Source: Amorphus sp040750475
Lineage (GTDB): Bacteria > Pseudomonadota > Alphaproteobacteria > Rhizobiales > Amorphaceae
DNA: 64,000 nt
Reading direction: 5' to 3'
NCBI RefSeq assembly: GCF_040750475.1
Contig: NZ_JABJVY010000018.1
Location: forward strand, 56,351-120,350
Shown: piece by piece, positions 31,984 to 41,318 of the stretch
Layout: every line of letters starts with the position of its first letter
How positions within the stretch are numbered: position 1 is the first letter of the stretch
The notes under the pieces: model-generated
What the model was told of the DNA's origin: nothing
What the model saw: only the letters and a program-made list of their open reading frames with translations
Databases searched by the model: none
Position numbers and translations under genes: made by a program

Positions 31984-33636
31984 CTACTGCCGCGGCCCGG
32001 CGGATACCGGAAACTTCGACAGCGCAAGCTCTTGGCTGGTGATGAACTCCAACAGCGCGGGCACGCCTTTCCGCGTCTGCTCGATCGCCCGCCTGATCGC
32101 CGGCACGATCTCGGATGGCTCGCTCACCCGCTCGCCGTAACCACCCAGGGATTTGGCAAAATCGGCGTAGTTCCCGGAGATGTCGGTCGCGCGATATTTC
32201 TCCGTCGAGACCTGCATGATCGGGAGCTCCATCGCCATGGAGAAGTTGTTGAGCAGGATCGATAGGATCGGAATCCGCTCGCGCACGGCGGTTTCGAAAT
32301 CCATGCCGGTAAAGCCGATGGCCGCATCGCCCCAAACGTTGATGCACAGCTTGTCCGGGCAGGCGAGCTTGGCGCCCATGGCCAGCCCAAGCCCATAGCC
32401 GAGCTGGGTCGTCTTGCCCCAGCCAATATAGGTGAGCGGCGCTTTCGTCACCCAGAACGGGGAAAGCTGGTCGCGCGGACTGCCGGCATCATGGGTAATG
32501 ATGGTGGTTTCGGGGTCGACCGTATTCTGCAGATCCCACAGCACCCGATAAGGAGACAAGGGCGTCTCGCTGGAGGTGAGCTTCGGCATCCACTCCGCAA
32601 GCCAGCCGGCGCGAATATGTGCGATCTCGTCGGCGACATGGCTCAAGGGCCGCGCCTTGACGTCCCTGCGGTCGAGTTCGGCGAGCACGGCGTCGAGGGT
32701 CAGTCCCGCGTCGCCCACGAGGGCAAAGGCGGCTTCATAATCCTTGTTGATGTGGTCCGGATCGAGAGTCGCGTGGATCACCGTCTTGCCGGCCGGCATC
32801 TGCACCCCGAATGCCGTTTCGGTGAACGAGCAGCCAATACCGAAAATGACGTCCGCCCCGTCCAGGAAATGCCGCACCGTCTTGGGAATTGCCGCGCCGC
32901 CGGAACCGAGCGCAAGCGGATGGTCCTCGGGAAAGGCGCTCTTGCCTTCCAGGCTGGTGCAGACGGGAATCGCAAGCCGCTCCGCGAGCGCCTTGAGCTG
33001 CGGCCAGGCCTCAGCGTAGTGAATGCCCTGGCCGGCATAGATGACCGGCGCCTCGGCAGCGAGAAGCGCATCGACGGCGGAGCTGACGGCCTCAAGATCG
33101 GGACCATAACGCGTGGCGACCACCGGGTGGTAGGCGAGCGGATCGGCAACCTCTTCGCCCCAGATGTCGTTCGGGATTTCCACCAGAACCGGCCCGCCGC
33201 GGCCGTTGCGCAATCTGGAGAAGGCGCGCCGAAAAATGCTGGGGATGTCGGCCGAAAAGACGATCGGCTCAGCCGATTTGGTCACGTCGCGCATCGATCG
33301 CGACGCGTTGTAGTTCGCGCCCACGTGGGCCAGCCGCCGCGCATAGCCTCCGGGCATGACCAGGACCGGAACGGATTCCGAATAGGCCTGGGCGATGGCG
33401 CCGTAGGAATTCTCGGTTCCCGGACCGCTTTGCATCACGAAGACGCCCAGCTTGCGTCCGGACGTCAGCCGCGAGATCGCATCGGCCATATGGAGGCCGG
33501 TCCGCTCCTGGCGCACCACGATCGGCCGGATGCCGGCCATCGCCGCATACTCGAGCACGTGATTCACCGGATAGCCGATAACGATCTCGACGCCCTCGCG
33601 CCGAAGGACTTCGGCGATGGCGTCGCCAACCTTCAT
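31984..33636 (-). CDS. Thiamine diphosphate-dependent enzyme (acetolactate synthase/decarboxylase superfamily)
   Basis: A 550-residue ThDP enzyme with three domains. The N-terminal domain carries cofactor-activating Glu44 in VVRQERTGLHMADA and SGPGTENSYGAIAQAYSES; the middle domain follows; the C-terminal domain has the ThDP/Mg motif WGDAAIGFTGMDFETAVRERI ... LLNN, with GDA in place of the usual GDG. ATG at 33636 behind atatcgagggaggtgggt. It is followed directly by the FAD 2-hydroxyacid dehydrogenase gene and is divergent from a TRAP operon. It likely decarboxylates or ligates a 2-oxo acid. It differs from the benzoylformate decarboxylase at 38235-41318, so the two are not recent duplicates. 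Confidence 0.86.
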   Translation of the reverse strand: MKVGDAIAEVLRREGVEIVIGYPVNHVLEYAAMAGIRPIVVRQERTGLHMADAISRLTSGRKLGVFVMQSGPGTENSYGAIAQAYSESVPVLVMPGGYARRLAHVGANYNASRSMRDVTKSAEPIVFSADIPSIFRRAFSRLRNGRGGPVLVEIPNDIWGEEVADPLAYHPVVATRYGPDLEAVSSAVDALLAAEAPVIYAGQGIHYAEAWPQLKALAERLAIPVCTSLEGKSAFPEDHPLALGSGGAAIPKTVRHFLDGADVIFGIGCSFTETAFGVQMPAGKTVIHATLDPDHINKDYEAAFALVGDAGLTLDAVLAELDRRDVKARPLSHVADEIAHIRAGWLAEWMPKLTSSETPLSPYRVLWDLQNTVDPETTIITHDAGSPRDQLSPFWVTKAPLTYIGWGKTTQLGYGLGLAMGAKLACPDKLCINVWGDAAIGFTGMDFETAVRERIPILSILLNNFSMAMELPIMQVSTEKYRATDISGNYADFAKSLGGYGERVSEPSEIVPAIRRAIEQTRKGVPALLEFITSQELALSKFPVSAGPRQ

Positions 33637-33914
33637 ACCCACCTCCCTCGATATTCTTGATCGGCCATACAAGCGCGTTCGAGCACACGCCTCGACGGAC
33701 CATTTTGTCTATTTTGTATGCATATACAGCAAGCGCCGCAAGAACTTCTCCGCCCGCGCTTGCGATAGCCGACGCCCTTGGAATGTTCGCGAAAAGCCGC
33801 CAGCGGCTTGTTTCTGCGCCCGTCCTGTGGTGATACTGATCGAAATCCCTGCGATCGAAAATGCGCCGTCCGCCGAAAACGAGACTGGCGCGCGTCAGGG
33901 AAAGGGAGGGAGGT

Positions 33915-34931
33915 ATGTATACACACGCATTGGCCGCGCTTGCTGTCTCGCTTGCGATCTCCCATCCGGCCTCAGCCGCCGATGTCGATCTGACACTGGC
34001 CCACTGGGTGCCGGCAACGCACCCGCTCCAAAAGCTCGGGATGGAGCCTTGGGCGGAATCGATCAAGCAAGCGTCGGACGGGCGAATCGAGATCACGATC
34101 TATCCCGCCCAACAGCTCGGCGCGGCGCCCGATCACTACGACATGGCCCGTGACGGGATCGCCGATATCGGCTTCATCAATCCGGGCTATCAGCCCGGCC
34201 GCTTCCCGATCATGGCGGCGGCGGAACTCCCGTTCAATTTCGCCAATGCCAAGGGCGGCGTTCGCGCGCTCACCGAATGGTATAAACCTTACGCCGTCGA
34301 GGAGATGAGCGACGTCTATTTCTGCATGGCGATCTCGCACGATCCCGGCACCATGCACGGCAAGGAGCCGATCCGGGTTCCCGCCGATATCAAAGGCAAG
34401 ACGGTGCGGCCGGCCAACGCCACCGAGGCCCGGTTCGTGAACCTGCTCGGCGGCGCCTCCATTCAGGTTCCCGCCCCGGAAATGCGCGAAGCGCTGTCCA
34501 AGGGAACGGCGGACATCACCCAGTCGCCCTGGGAATCTCTCTACATCTTCGGGGCCGATTCCCTGGTCCCCTATCATCTCGACATGCCCTTCTATGCCTC
34601 CATCAACGCCTTCGTCATCAACAAGGACACGATGGCCGCGCTCTCGCCCGAGGACCGCAAGGTGATCGAGGACCATTGCACGCCGGAGTGGGCGGAGAAG
34701 ATGTCGGCCGGCTGGGCGGATGCGGAAGCGGCAGGGCGCGACAAGCTCGCCGCCGATCCGGACCACACGCTCTATCAACCTAGGCCGGAGGAGACGCAGA
34801 TGTGGAAAGACGCAGCTGCCCCTCTGACAGAAGAATGGAAACAGAATATCTCCGATACAGGCCGGGATCCGCAACCGATTATCGACGGGCTGATCGAAAA
34901 CCTAAAGAAATACAACTCCTACGCTGGCTAG
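33915..34931 (+). CDS. TRAP transporter substrate-binding protein, copy 1 of a tandem pair
   Basis: A 338-residue DctP-type protein. Signal peptide MYTHALAALAVSLAISHPASA, mature start ADVDLTLAHWVPATHPLQ. Ligand-site region GKTVRPANATEARFVNLLGGASIQVPAPEMREALSKGTADI. It starts at 33915 after agggagggaggt; the palindrome TGTATACA (33916-33923) overlaps the start codon. Closely related to the next gene throughout (for example the shared EPWAESIK-ASDGRIEITIYP stretch). Divergent from the ThDP/FAD operon across a 278-base gap that also contains TGTAT-GCAT-ATACA at 33715. Confidence 0.9.
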   Translation: MYTHALAALAVSLAISHPASAADVDLTLAHWVPATHPLQKLGMEPWAESIKQASDGRIEITIYPAQQLGAAPDHYDMARDGIADIGFINPGYQPGRFPIMAAAELPFNFANAKGGVRALTEWYKPYAVEEMSDVYFCMAISHDPGTMHGKEPIRVPADIKGKTVRPANATEARFVNLLGGASIQVPAPEMREALSKGTADITQSPWESLYIFGADSLVPYHLDMPFYASINAFVINKDTMAALSPEDRKVIEDHCTPEWAEKMSAGWADAEAAGRDKLAADPDHTLYQPRPEETQMWKDAAAPLTEEWKQNISDTGRDPQPIIDGLIENLKKYNSYAG

Positions 34932-35083
34932 AATAACTTCGTAAAAACGGATATAAAACTGCTGAACCTGCGACTTAGCGCAGCTTTAGAAAATCAGACA
35001 ATGAGAACGTCGTTAAACGCACGCCGACGGGGCATCGAAACGGCCATACGGTCTTCAGACCGACGATGAAAAGGACGAGGCAA

Positions 35084-36109
35084 ATGAGATTTACGACACT
35101 GCTCGCATCGCTTGGCGTGGTGGCGGTCACCGCCGCGGCCGCCCATGCCGCGGATGTGGAGCTCACCCTGTCTCACTGGGTGCCGCCCACGCATCCGCTC
35201 CAGCCGCAAGGCATGGAGCCGTGGGCGGAATCGATCAAAGAAGCCTCCGACGGGCGGATCGAGATCACCATCTATCCCTCGCAGCAGCTCGGCGCGGCGC
35301 CCGACCACTACGACATGGCCCGCGACGGCATCGTCGACATCGCCTTCATCAATCCCGGCTACCAGGCCGGCCGCTTCCCGATCATCGCGGCGGCGGAGCT
35401 TCCGTTCCTCGCCTCGAACGCCAAGGGCGGCTCGCGCGCGGTGGACGAGTGGTATCGCCAGTATGCGGCGAAGGAGATGAGCGACGTCTATGTCTGCATG
35501 GTGCACCTCCACGATCCGGGAACGCTGCATGCCAAATCCGGTCCGCTTGCCGTCCCGTCCGATCTTGAGGGCAAGAGCGTAAGGCCGCCGAACGGCACCA
35601 TGGCGCAGATGTTCTCCTCGCTCGGCGCCGCGAACGTGCAGGTCTCGGCTCCGGAAATGCGCGACGCCCTGGACAAGGGCACGGCCGACATGACTGGATC
35701 GCCCTGGGGATCGCTCTTCACGTTCGGCGTCCAGGACACCGTCAAATATCATCTCGATGTCCCGCTTTATGCGACCGTGTTCGCCTTCGTCATGAACAAG
35801 GACCGGATCGACAGCCTGTCGCCTGAAGACCGGAAGGTGATGGACGAGCACTGCACGCCGGAGTGGGCGGAGAAGATGGCTTCCGGCTGGGCCGATGCAG
35901 AGGCGGCGGGTCGACAGAAGATCATCGATCTCGGCGACCATGTCCTACACAAGCCGACGCCGGAGGAAATGGAGTTGTGGCACGAAGCCGCCGCTCCGAC
36001 GGTGGAGCGCTGGAAGACGGGTGCGCAAAAGGCCGGGATCGATCCGGACGCGGCTCTCTCCGACCTGAAGGATCGGCTCGAGAAGTACGACTCGCTGCAG
36101 GGGCAGTGA
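35084..36109 (+). CDS. TRAP transporter substrate-binding protein, copy 2 of a tandem pair
   Basis: A 341-residue DctP-type protein. Signal peptide MRFTTLLASLGVVAVTAAAAHA, mature start ADVELTLSHWVPPTHPLQ. Start at 35084 chosen because aggacgaggcaa precedes it; an in-frame ATG at 35066 lacks a ribosome site. Shares most residues with copy 1 but differs at ligand-site positions (RPPNGTMAQMFSSLGAANVQV against RPANATEARFVNLLGGASIQV), so the ligands may differ. Followed by a hairpin and the permease genes. Confidence 0.9.
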   Translation: MRFTTLLASLGVVAVTAAAAHAADVELTLSHWVPPTHPLQPQGMEPWAESIKEASDGRIEITIYPSQQLGAAPDHYDMARDGIVDIAFINPGYQAGRFPIIAAAELPFLASNAKGGSRAVDEWYRQYAAKEMSDVYVCMVHLHDPGTLHAKSGPLAVPSDLEGKSVRPPNGTMAQMFSSLGAANVQVSAPEMRDALDKGTADMTGSPWGSLFTFGVQDTVKYHLDVPLYATVFAFVMNKDRIDSLSPEDRKVMDEHCTPEWAEKMASGWADAEAAGRQKIIDLGDHVLHKPTPEEMELWHEAAAPTVERWKTGAQKAGIDPDAALSDLKDRLEKYDSLQGQ

Positions 36110-36221
36110 GCCACGGGCGGTCACAAAACGGGCGGTGGGCGGCAGCGCCCGCCGTCCGCGCTGTGTGCGCGGCATCCAGTTGGCTGCCGCCTGTCTGTTC
36201 AGGTCGAATCGCACTGAACGA

Positions 36222-36248
36222 AGCGGCTCCCGAAAGCCGCTCGCCTTT
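36222..36248 (+). terminator. Attenuator-like hairpin between binding protein and permeases
   Basis: AGCGGCT-CCCGAA-AGCCGCT followed by CGCCTTTTG. A weak hairpin at this place in a transporter operon commonly lowers permease expression relative to the binding protein. Confidence 0.5.
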
Positions 36249-36312
36249 TGAATTCGCCGTCCCGCGGTCTCCTTCGAAGATGGCCGGACGCGTCTGACGG
36301 TTCCCTACGCCC

Positions 36313-36828
36313 ATGATCCCTATTCTTGAACGCTTTTGCAAAGTGGTCGAGATCGTCGCCGGACTGCTGCTCGGCCTCGTGACCACGCTGATCGTCGTCT
36401 CCACGACGGGGCGCTATCTGTTCGCCTGGCCGGTGCCGGACGCCTTCGACCTGTCGCGGCTGCTCATCGGCGCCTGCATCATGTGGGGCTTCGCTTCCGT
36501 CGGCTATCGCGGCGGCCACATCCAGGTGGATCTCTTTGCGGAGCTGATGACGCCGCGCGTGCGCCGCGTCGTCGACGTGTTCGCATGGGCGATGCTGCTG
36601 TTCTTCGTGGTGCTTCTAACCTGGAAGATGTTCGACCGCGTCGCGAGCGCAATGCGCAGCAACGAGGCGACCTTCGATCTGATGATCCCGGTCTGGCCGT
36701 TGCTTGGGCTGATCTGGGTTGGAACCGCCGTCAGCATCGTGACCGTTCTGGTCCGCCTATATCTCATCGCGACCGGGCGGGGCGAACCGGAACCGGGTGG
36801 AATGACCGAGCTCGAGGAAGACGTTTAG
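36313..36828 (+). CDS. TRAP transporter small permease (DctQ)
   Basis: A 171-residue protein with four hydrophobic helices and the DctQ motif GRYLFAWPVPDAFDLSRLLIG and YRGGHIQVDLFAELM. Its stop codon is immediately followed by the dctM ATG. Second TRAP system of the window. Confidence 0.9.
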   Translation: MIPILERFCKVVEIVAGLLLGLVTTLIVVSTTGRYLFAWPVPDAFDLSRLLIGACIMWGFASVGYRGGHIQVDLFAELMTPRVRRVVDVFAWAMLLFFVVLLTWKMFDRVASAMRSNEATFDLMIPVWPLLGLIWVGTAVSIVTVLVRLYLIATGRGEPEPGGMTELEEDV

Positions 36829-38124
36829 ATGGTAAGCGGTGACTTTATCGCGCTCGGAGGCTTCATCGCCCTGTTTGCGATGATTGCCCTGCGCGTGCCG
36901 GTCGGCATCGCCATGGGGCTGGTGGGCGTGTTCGGCTTCGCGGCCATTCGCGGCCTCGGGCCGGCGCTCAACTTATTGGCGACCTCGCCCGTGCGGGTGG
37001 TGGCCGACTTCAACCTCAGCCTGGTCAGCTTCTTCATCCTGATGGGGATTTTCGCGACCAACTCCGGCATGTCGCGGGAGTTGTTCCGGGCGGGCAACGC
37101 CTGGCTCGGCGCGTTCCGCGGCGGGCTCGCCTTGTCGACCATCGCGGCTTGCGCCGGCTTCGCGGCGATCTGCGGGTCCACGGTCGCCACCGCCGCGACC
37201 ATGACCAAGATCGCGCTGCCCGAAATGCGCCGCTTCGGCTACGAGGACCGGACGGCGACCGGCGTGATCGCGGCCGGCGGCACTCTCGGCATCCTGATCC
37301 CGCCGTCGGTGGTGCTGGTGGTCTACGGCTACATCACCGAGACCGACGTCGGAAAGCTCTTCATCGCCGGCATTCTGCCGGGCCTTTTGGCCATGGCGAT
37401 GTATATGGCGACGGTGCTGATCGCCCATCGCAAGGGACTTCCCGAAGGCCAGCCCTTCCGGCTGGGCGATGCCATTCGCTCCCTTTCGGGGATCTGGGCG
37501 GTTCTTGTCCTCTTCCTGGCGATAATCGGGGCCATCTATCTGGGCGTCGCCACCCCCACCGAGGCCGCCGCCGTCGGTGCCTTCCTGACCATGCTGATCG
37601 GCGTGATCCGGGGTCGCCTCAACGTTAAGACCATCGTGGAAAGCCTGGTGGAGGCGCTGAGGACTTCGGTCGCGGTCTACACGATCCTCATCGGCGCGGT
37701 GCTGTTCAGCTATTTCCTGGCCATCACCCAGTCGCCGCAGCGCATCACCAACATGCTGATCGGGCTCGACTTCGGCTCCTACGGCACGCTTGCGCTGATC
37801 CTCGGCATGTTCGTGCTCGCCGGCTGCATCCTCGATTCCATGGCGATGATCATCCTGCTCGTGCCGATCGTGTTCCCGGTGGTGGTTCAGCTCGGGTTCG
37901 ATCCGATCTGGTTCGGGATCATCATCGTGATGACGGCCGAGCTCGGCCTGATCACGCCGCCGGTCGGCATCAACGTCTTCGTCATCAATTCGATCGCGAA
38001 GGACGTGAAGCTCACGACCATCTTCAAGGGCGTGGTGCCATTCATCGTGTCCGACATCATCCGCCTGATCATCCTGGTCCTGTTCCCGGCAATCATCCTG
38101 TTCCTGCCGATGACGATGGACTAG
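36829..38124 (+). CDS. TRAP transporter large permease (DctM)
   Basis: A 431-residue permease with about twelve membrane helices. Motifs: GFAAICGSTVATAATMTKIALPEM, GGTLGILIPPSVVLVVYG, GVATPTEAAAVGAF and the C-terminal LGLITPPVGINVFVI. Begins one base after the dctQ stop codon. Ends the operon before a strong terminator. The physical link to the ThDP enzyme and 2-hydroxyacid dehydrogenase suggests a hydroxy- or oxo-acid substrate. Confidence 0.94.
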   Translation: MVSGDFIALGGFIALFAMIALRVPVGIAMGLVGVFGFAAIRGLGPALNLLATSPVRVVADFNLSLVSFFILMGIFATNSGMSRELFRAGNAWLGAFRGGLALSTIAACAGFAAICGSTVATAATMTKIALPEMRRFGYEDRTATGVIAAGGTLGILIPPSVVLVVYGYITETDVGKLFIAGILPGLLAMAMYMATVLIAHRKGLPEGQPFRLGDAIRSLSGIWAVLVLFLAIIGAIYLGVATPTEAAAVGAFLTMLIGVIRGRLNVKTIVESLVEALRTSVAVYTILIGAVLFSYFLAITQSPQRITNMLIGLDFGSYGTLALILGMFVLAGCILDSMAMIILLVPIVFPVVVQLGFDPIWFGIIIVMTAELGLITPPVGINVFVINSIAKDVKLTTIFKGVVPFIVSDIIRLIILVLFPAIILFLPMTMD

Positions 38125-38179
38125 GTCATGAACTCATAAATCCGGACGCCTCTCCGCGAGACAAGGTGACGGAAACGAA

Positions 38180-38210
38180 AAAGCCGCCGGGGACACCCGG
38201 CGGCTTTCTT
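38180..38210. terminator. Bidirectional terminator between dctM and the decarboxylase-ALDH fusion
   Basis: Perfect 12-base stem AAAGCCGCCGGG / CCCGGCGGCTTT with loop GACA, T-rich on both strands (CTTTTG on plus, CTTTTTCG on minus). It ends both convergent units. Confidence 0.9.
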
Positions 38211-38234
38211 TTGTCGCTCAAGGCCTTTTGTTTG

Positions 38235-41200
38235 TCAGGCGAAATGGATCGTCTTGGTCTCGACGTAGTTGTCGAGGCCTTCCGGCCCGCCTTCGCGGCC
38301 CATGCCCGACTGCTTGAAGCCGCCGAAGGGATGTTTCGGATCGACGATCATTCCGTTGACCGTGATGGACCCGGTCCGCATCCGCCGCGCCATCGCATAG
38401 CCGCGTTCGGGATCGGCGGAGAACACGGCGCCGGAAAGGCCGTAGGCGGAGTCGTTCGCCTTTCGGGCCGCGTCATCCTCGTCCGTGTAGCCGATGATCG
38501 ACACCACCGGACCGAAGATTTCCTCCTGCGCAATCTTCATCGACGGATCGACGTCGACGAACACCGTCGGCTCGATGAAGTAGCCCTTGGAGAGCCCCGC
38601 CGGACGGCCACCGCCGCAGGCAATCGTCGCGCCTTCCGCACGGCCGGCCGCGATATAACCCTCCACGCGCTCGAGCTGGCGCGCCATGGTGAGCGGCCCC
38701 ATCTGGGTCTCCGGATCGAACGGATCACCGACCTTGATGCTCTTGACCGCTCCCACATAGAGATCGACGAACTCCTGCTTGCGCGTCTCCGGCACCAGGA
38801 TGCGGGTCAGCGAGAAGCAGACCTGGCCGGTGATCGGCATCGAGTAGATCATCAAGGGCGGCAACGCCGCGCCGAAGTCGGCATCGTCGAGCAGGACCGC
38901 CGCCGATTTGCCGCCGAGCTCCAGGCTGACCCGGGCCAGTCGCTCCGTGCAGGCCGCGGCGATGTGCTTGCCGGCCGCGGTCGAACCGGTAAAAGCGACC
39001 TTGTCGATGTCGGGATGGCGCACCAGATGGTCGCCGCTTTCGCGGCCGGCCGGCACCAGATTGAAGACGCCATCGGGAATGCCGGCTTCCTTGATGCATT
39101 CCGCCAGCGCGTAAGCCTCAAGCGGCGTCTCGGGCGACGGCTTGGCCACCATGGTGCAGCCGGCGGCCAGCGCGGCCGACACCTTGTAGGACAGCAGCAC
39201 CAGCGGCGCGTTCCACGGCGTGATCGCCGCGCAGACGCCGACGGGTTCCTTGACGACCCGCACCTTGCCGCTGTCGTCGCGGCTGCGTTCATCGACGAAG
39301 GGATAGGTTTCGATCAGGTCGGCATAGTAATTGAACAAGGTCGGGTTCTGGCCGACCAGCTTCTTGGTCAGCATGATCGGTGCGCCGACCTGAAGCGTCC
39401 AGGCTTCGGCGATGGCGTCGAGCCGATCGCTCAGGAGGGACGCCACCTTGCGCAGATAGCCCGCGCGTTCGGCCGGCGTCATCCGCGGCCACGGCCCTTC
39501 GTCGAACGCCTTGCGGGCGGCGGCGACCGCGCGGTCGACGTCCTCCGGCGACGCCTCCGGATAGGACATCAGGACTTCTTCCGTCACCGGCGATACGACG
39601 TCGAGCATGCTCGAGGAGAGCGGGTCCACCCACTCGCCGCCGATAAAGAATTTCTCCGGCGCTTGGGGGACGGATGTCGGCTTGGTCTGAACGTTCATGG
39701 CGTGGTCCTCCGCTGTCAGCGCGACTTCCAGAAGTCGCGGACCCTTTTTTCCAAGGGCAGTTTTGAGCGCGTCCGGCAAGGCGGCCGCGCGGTCGACCCG
39801 GCTCGCCGGGCAGCCCTGAGCCTCGGCGATACCGACAAAATCGAGATGGTTGATGTCGACGCCCGAAACCCGACCACCGTCCGCTGCTCCGGCGATCTCG
39901 CGAAGCGCGGCATAGCCACCGTTGTTCAAAACGATGAACAGGACGTCGGCATCGTATTCGACCGCCGACCAGAGCGCCTGGATGGCATAGAGGCTGGAGC
40001 CGTCCCCGACGATGGCGATTACCGGCTCGGCCGGACGCGTCAGAGCACTGCCGACGGCTGCGGCGATGCCGTAGCCGAGCCCACCGCTCGCCGTGGCGAA
40101 GAAGCCGGCGGGCCGCTCGATGGGGAAGTGATCGTGCATGATCCCGCGGGTGCTCGGCGCTTCCTCCACCACGACACTGTCGGGCGAGCGGAGATCGGCA
40201 AGCGTCTGAAAGAAATAGGCCGGTGTGACCCCTTCTGCCGCTTGCACGCGATCGACCCGGCGCGCCGGTGCATTGAGGCGCGGCTTCGCGGGCCCCGCGT
40301 TCGCGTTCAGTGCCTCTACGGCGAGGCGAACGTTCGACACGATTCCCTCCCCGATGGCCGCAGCGGCGACCTGGCCGGGATCGTCGGAGATCTGGATCAG
40401 CTCGGCGCCGTCCGGCAGGTGCGCTCCGGTCCCGGCGAAATGATAGGTGAATACCGGCGCACCGAGCACGATGACGAGATCCGCCCCCGCCAGGCAGCGC
40501 GACAGGGCCGGCTGATGCGCCGGAAGGAAGCCGGCAAACAGCGGATGGCGTTCCGGAAAGCTGCAACGGCTCGACATCGGGCTCACCCAGACCTTGGCCT
40601 GGTGGCGTTCGGCGAGTCGCACCGTGTCGTCCCACGCGCGGTCGATGTCGACGCCGGGTCCCACGACGAAGGCCGGCGCGCGGGCCTCGTTCAGTCGTGC
40701 GGCGACCTGCACGATCGCCGTCGGGTCCGGCCCCAGACCGGGCGCCAGCGGGCGAAGATCGACCGGCGTAGTGGTCTGCCCCCAATCGCCGAGCGGGATG
40801 GAGACCAGAACCGGCCCGCGCGGCGCCTGCATCGCCACATGATAGGCCCGGGCCAGCGCGAGCGGCACATCCTCCGCCCGAGCCGGCTCAACCGCCCATT
40901 TGACATAGGGCTTGGGCAACTCCGTCGGCGCCTCGGATCCGAGGAACGGATCGAACGGGAGGAGTTCGCGCGATTGCTGCCCGGCAGTGATCAACAGCGG
41001 CGCGCGATTGCGGAACGCCGTGTAGATGTTGCCGAGCGCATGACCGACGCCGGCGGCGGAGTGCAGATTGACGAACGCCGCGTTGCCGCTGGCCTGGGCA
41101 TAAGCGTCCGCCATGGCGATGACGATCGATTCCTGCAGGCCGAGATAGTAGCTGAAGTCGTCCGGCAGATCCGCGAACATCGGCAATTCGGTTGAGCCGG

Positions 41201-41318
41201 GATTGCCGAACACATGAGTAATGCCGCGCGCCCGCAAGAACGCGATCACGGCATCACGGACCGTGATGGCAATCGGTGCCGCGACTGAGGACGGGCGATC
41301 GGTCGCGCGATCCAGCAT
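38235..41318 (-). CDS. Benzoylformate decarboxylase-aldehyde dehydrogenase fusion protein
   Basis: One open frame of 1027 residues joins two full-length enzymes. Residues 1-540 are a ThDP-dependent benzoylformate decarboxylase (MdlC type): NPGSTELP with Ser42, LQESIVIAMADAYAQAS with Glu63 and NLHSAAG with His86 match Ser26, Glu47 and His70 of that family at a constant offset of 16. RCSFPERHPLFAGFLP carries the later active-site His, and IVGDGSSLYAIQALWS ... NN binds the cofactor. Residues 541-1027 are an aldehyde dehydrogenase: FFIGGEW, AITPWNAPLVLLSYKV, FTGSTAAGKH, LELGGKSA and ITGQVCFSL. A ribosome site (GGAGG at 39707-39711) and ATG (39698) lie exactly at the joint, so free ALDH may also be made. 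Together the halves would channel aryl 2-oxo acid to aldehyde to carboxylate. The start follows caatcagggaggattt. Divergent from a LysR gene. Confidence 0.9.
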   Translation of the reverse strand: MLDRATDRPSSVAAPIAITVRDAVIAFLRARGITHVFGNPGSTELPMFADLPDDFSYYLGLQESIVIAMADAYAQASGNAAFVNLHSAAGVGHALGNIYTAFRNRAPLLITAGQQSRELLPFDPFLGSEAPTELPKPYVKWAVEPARAEDVPLALARAYHVAMQAPRGPVLVSIPLGDWGQTTTPVDLRPLAPGLGPDPTAIVQVAARLNEARAPAFVVGPGVDIDRAWDDTVRLAERHQAKVWVSPMSSRCSFPERHPLFAGFLPAHQPALSRCLAGADLVIVLGAPVFTYHFAGTGAHLPDGAELIQISDDPGQVAAAAIGEGIVSNVRLAVEALNANAGPAKPRLNAPARRVDRVQAAEGVTPAYFFQTLADLRSPDSVVVEEAPSTRGIMHDHFPIERPAGFFATASGGLGYGIAAAVGSALTRPAEPVIAIVGDGSSLYAIQALWSAVEYDADVLFIVLNNGGYAALREIAGAADGGRVSGVDINHLDFVGIAEAQGCPASRVDRAAALPDALKTALGKKGPRLLEVALTAEDHAMNVQTKPTSVPQAPEKFFIGGEWVDPLSSSMLDVVSPVTEEVLMSYPEASPEDVDRAVAAARKAFDEGPWPRMTPAERAGYLRKVASLLSDRLDAIAEAWTLQVGAPIMLTKKLVGQNPTLFNYYADLIETYPFVDERSRDDSGKVRVVKEPVGVCAAITPWNAPLVLLSYKVSAALAAGCTMVAKPSPETPLEAYALAECIKEAGIPDGVFNLVPAGRESGDHLVRHPDIDKVAFTGSTAAGKHIAAACTERLARVSLELGGKSAAVLLDDADFGAALPPLMIYSMPITGQVCFSLTRILVPETRKQEFVDLYVGAVKSIKVGDPFDPETQMGPLTMARQLERVEGYIAAGRAEGATIACGGGRPAGLSKGYFIEPTVFVDVDPSMKIAQEEIFGPVVSIIGYTDEDDAARKANDSAYGLSGAVFSADPERGYAMARRMRTGSITVNGMIVDPKHPFGGFKQSGMGREGGPEGLDNYVETKTIHFA
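39698..39711 (-). promoter_or_regulatory. Internal ribosome site and start codon at the fusion joint
   Basis: On the minus strand, GGAGG (39711-39707) is followed after eight bases by ATG (39698), the natural first codon of the ALDH domain (MNVQTKPTSVPQAPEKFFIG). No stop codon separates the two domains in frame. This looks like two formerly separate, tightly coupled genes that lost the intervening stop. Confidence 0.6.

Noticed and set aside
33715..33923. TGTAT-GCAT-ATACA and TGTATACA dyads in the ThDP/TRAP divergent promoter
   Set aside because: Short, imperfectly matched, with no local regulator gene to pair with; not strong enough to call operators.
38166..41195. 1009-codon open frame on the plus strand
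   Set aside because: It is the antisense of the decarboxylase-ALDH fusion; the translation is Arg/His/Asp-rich with no domain, a common effect of high GC content.
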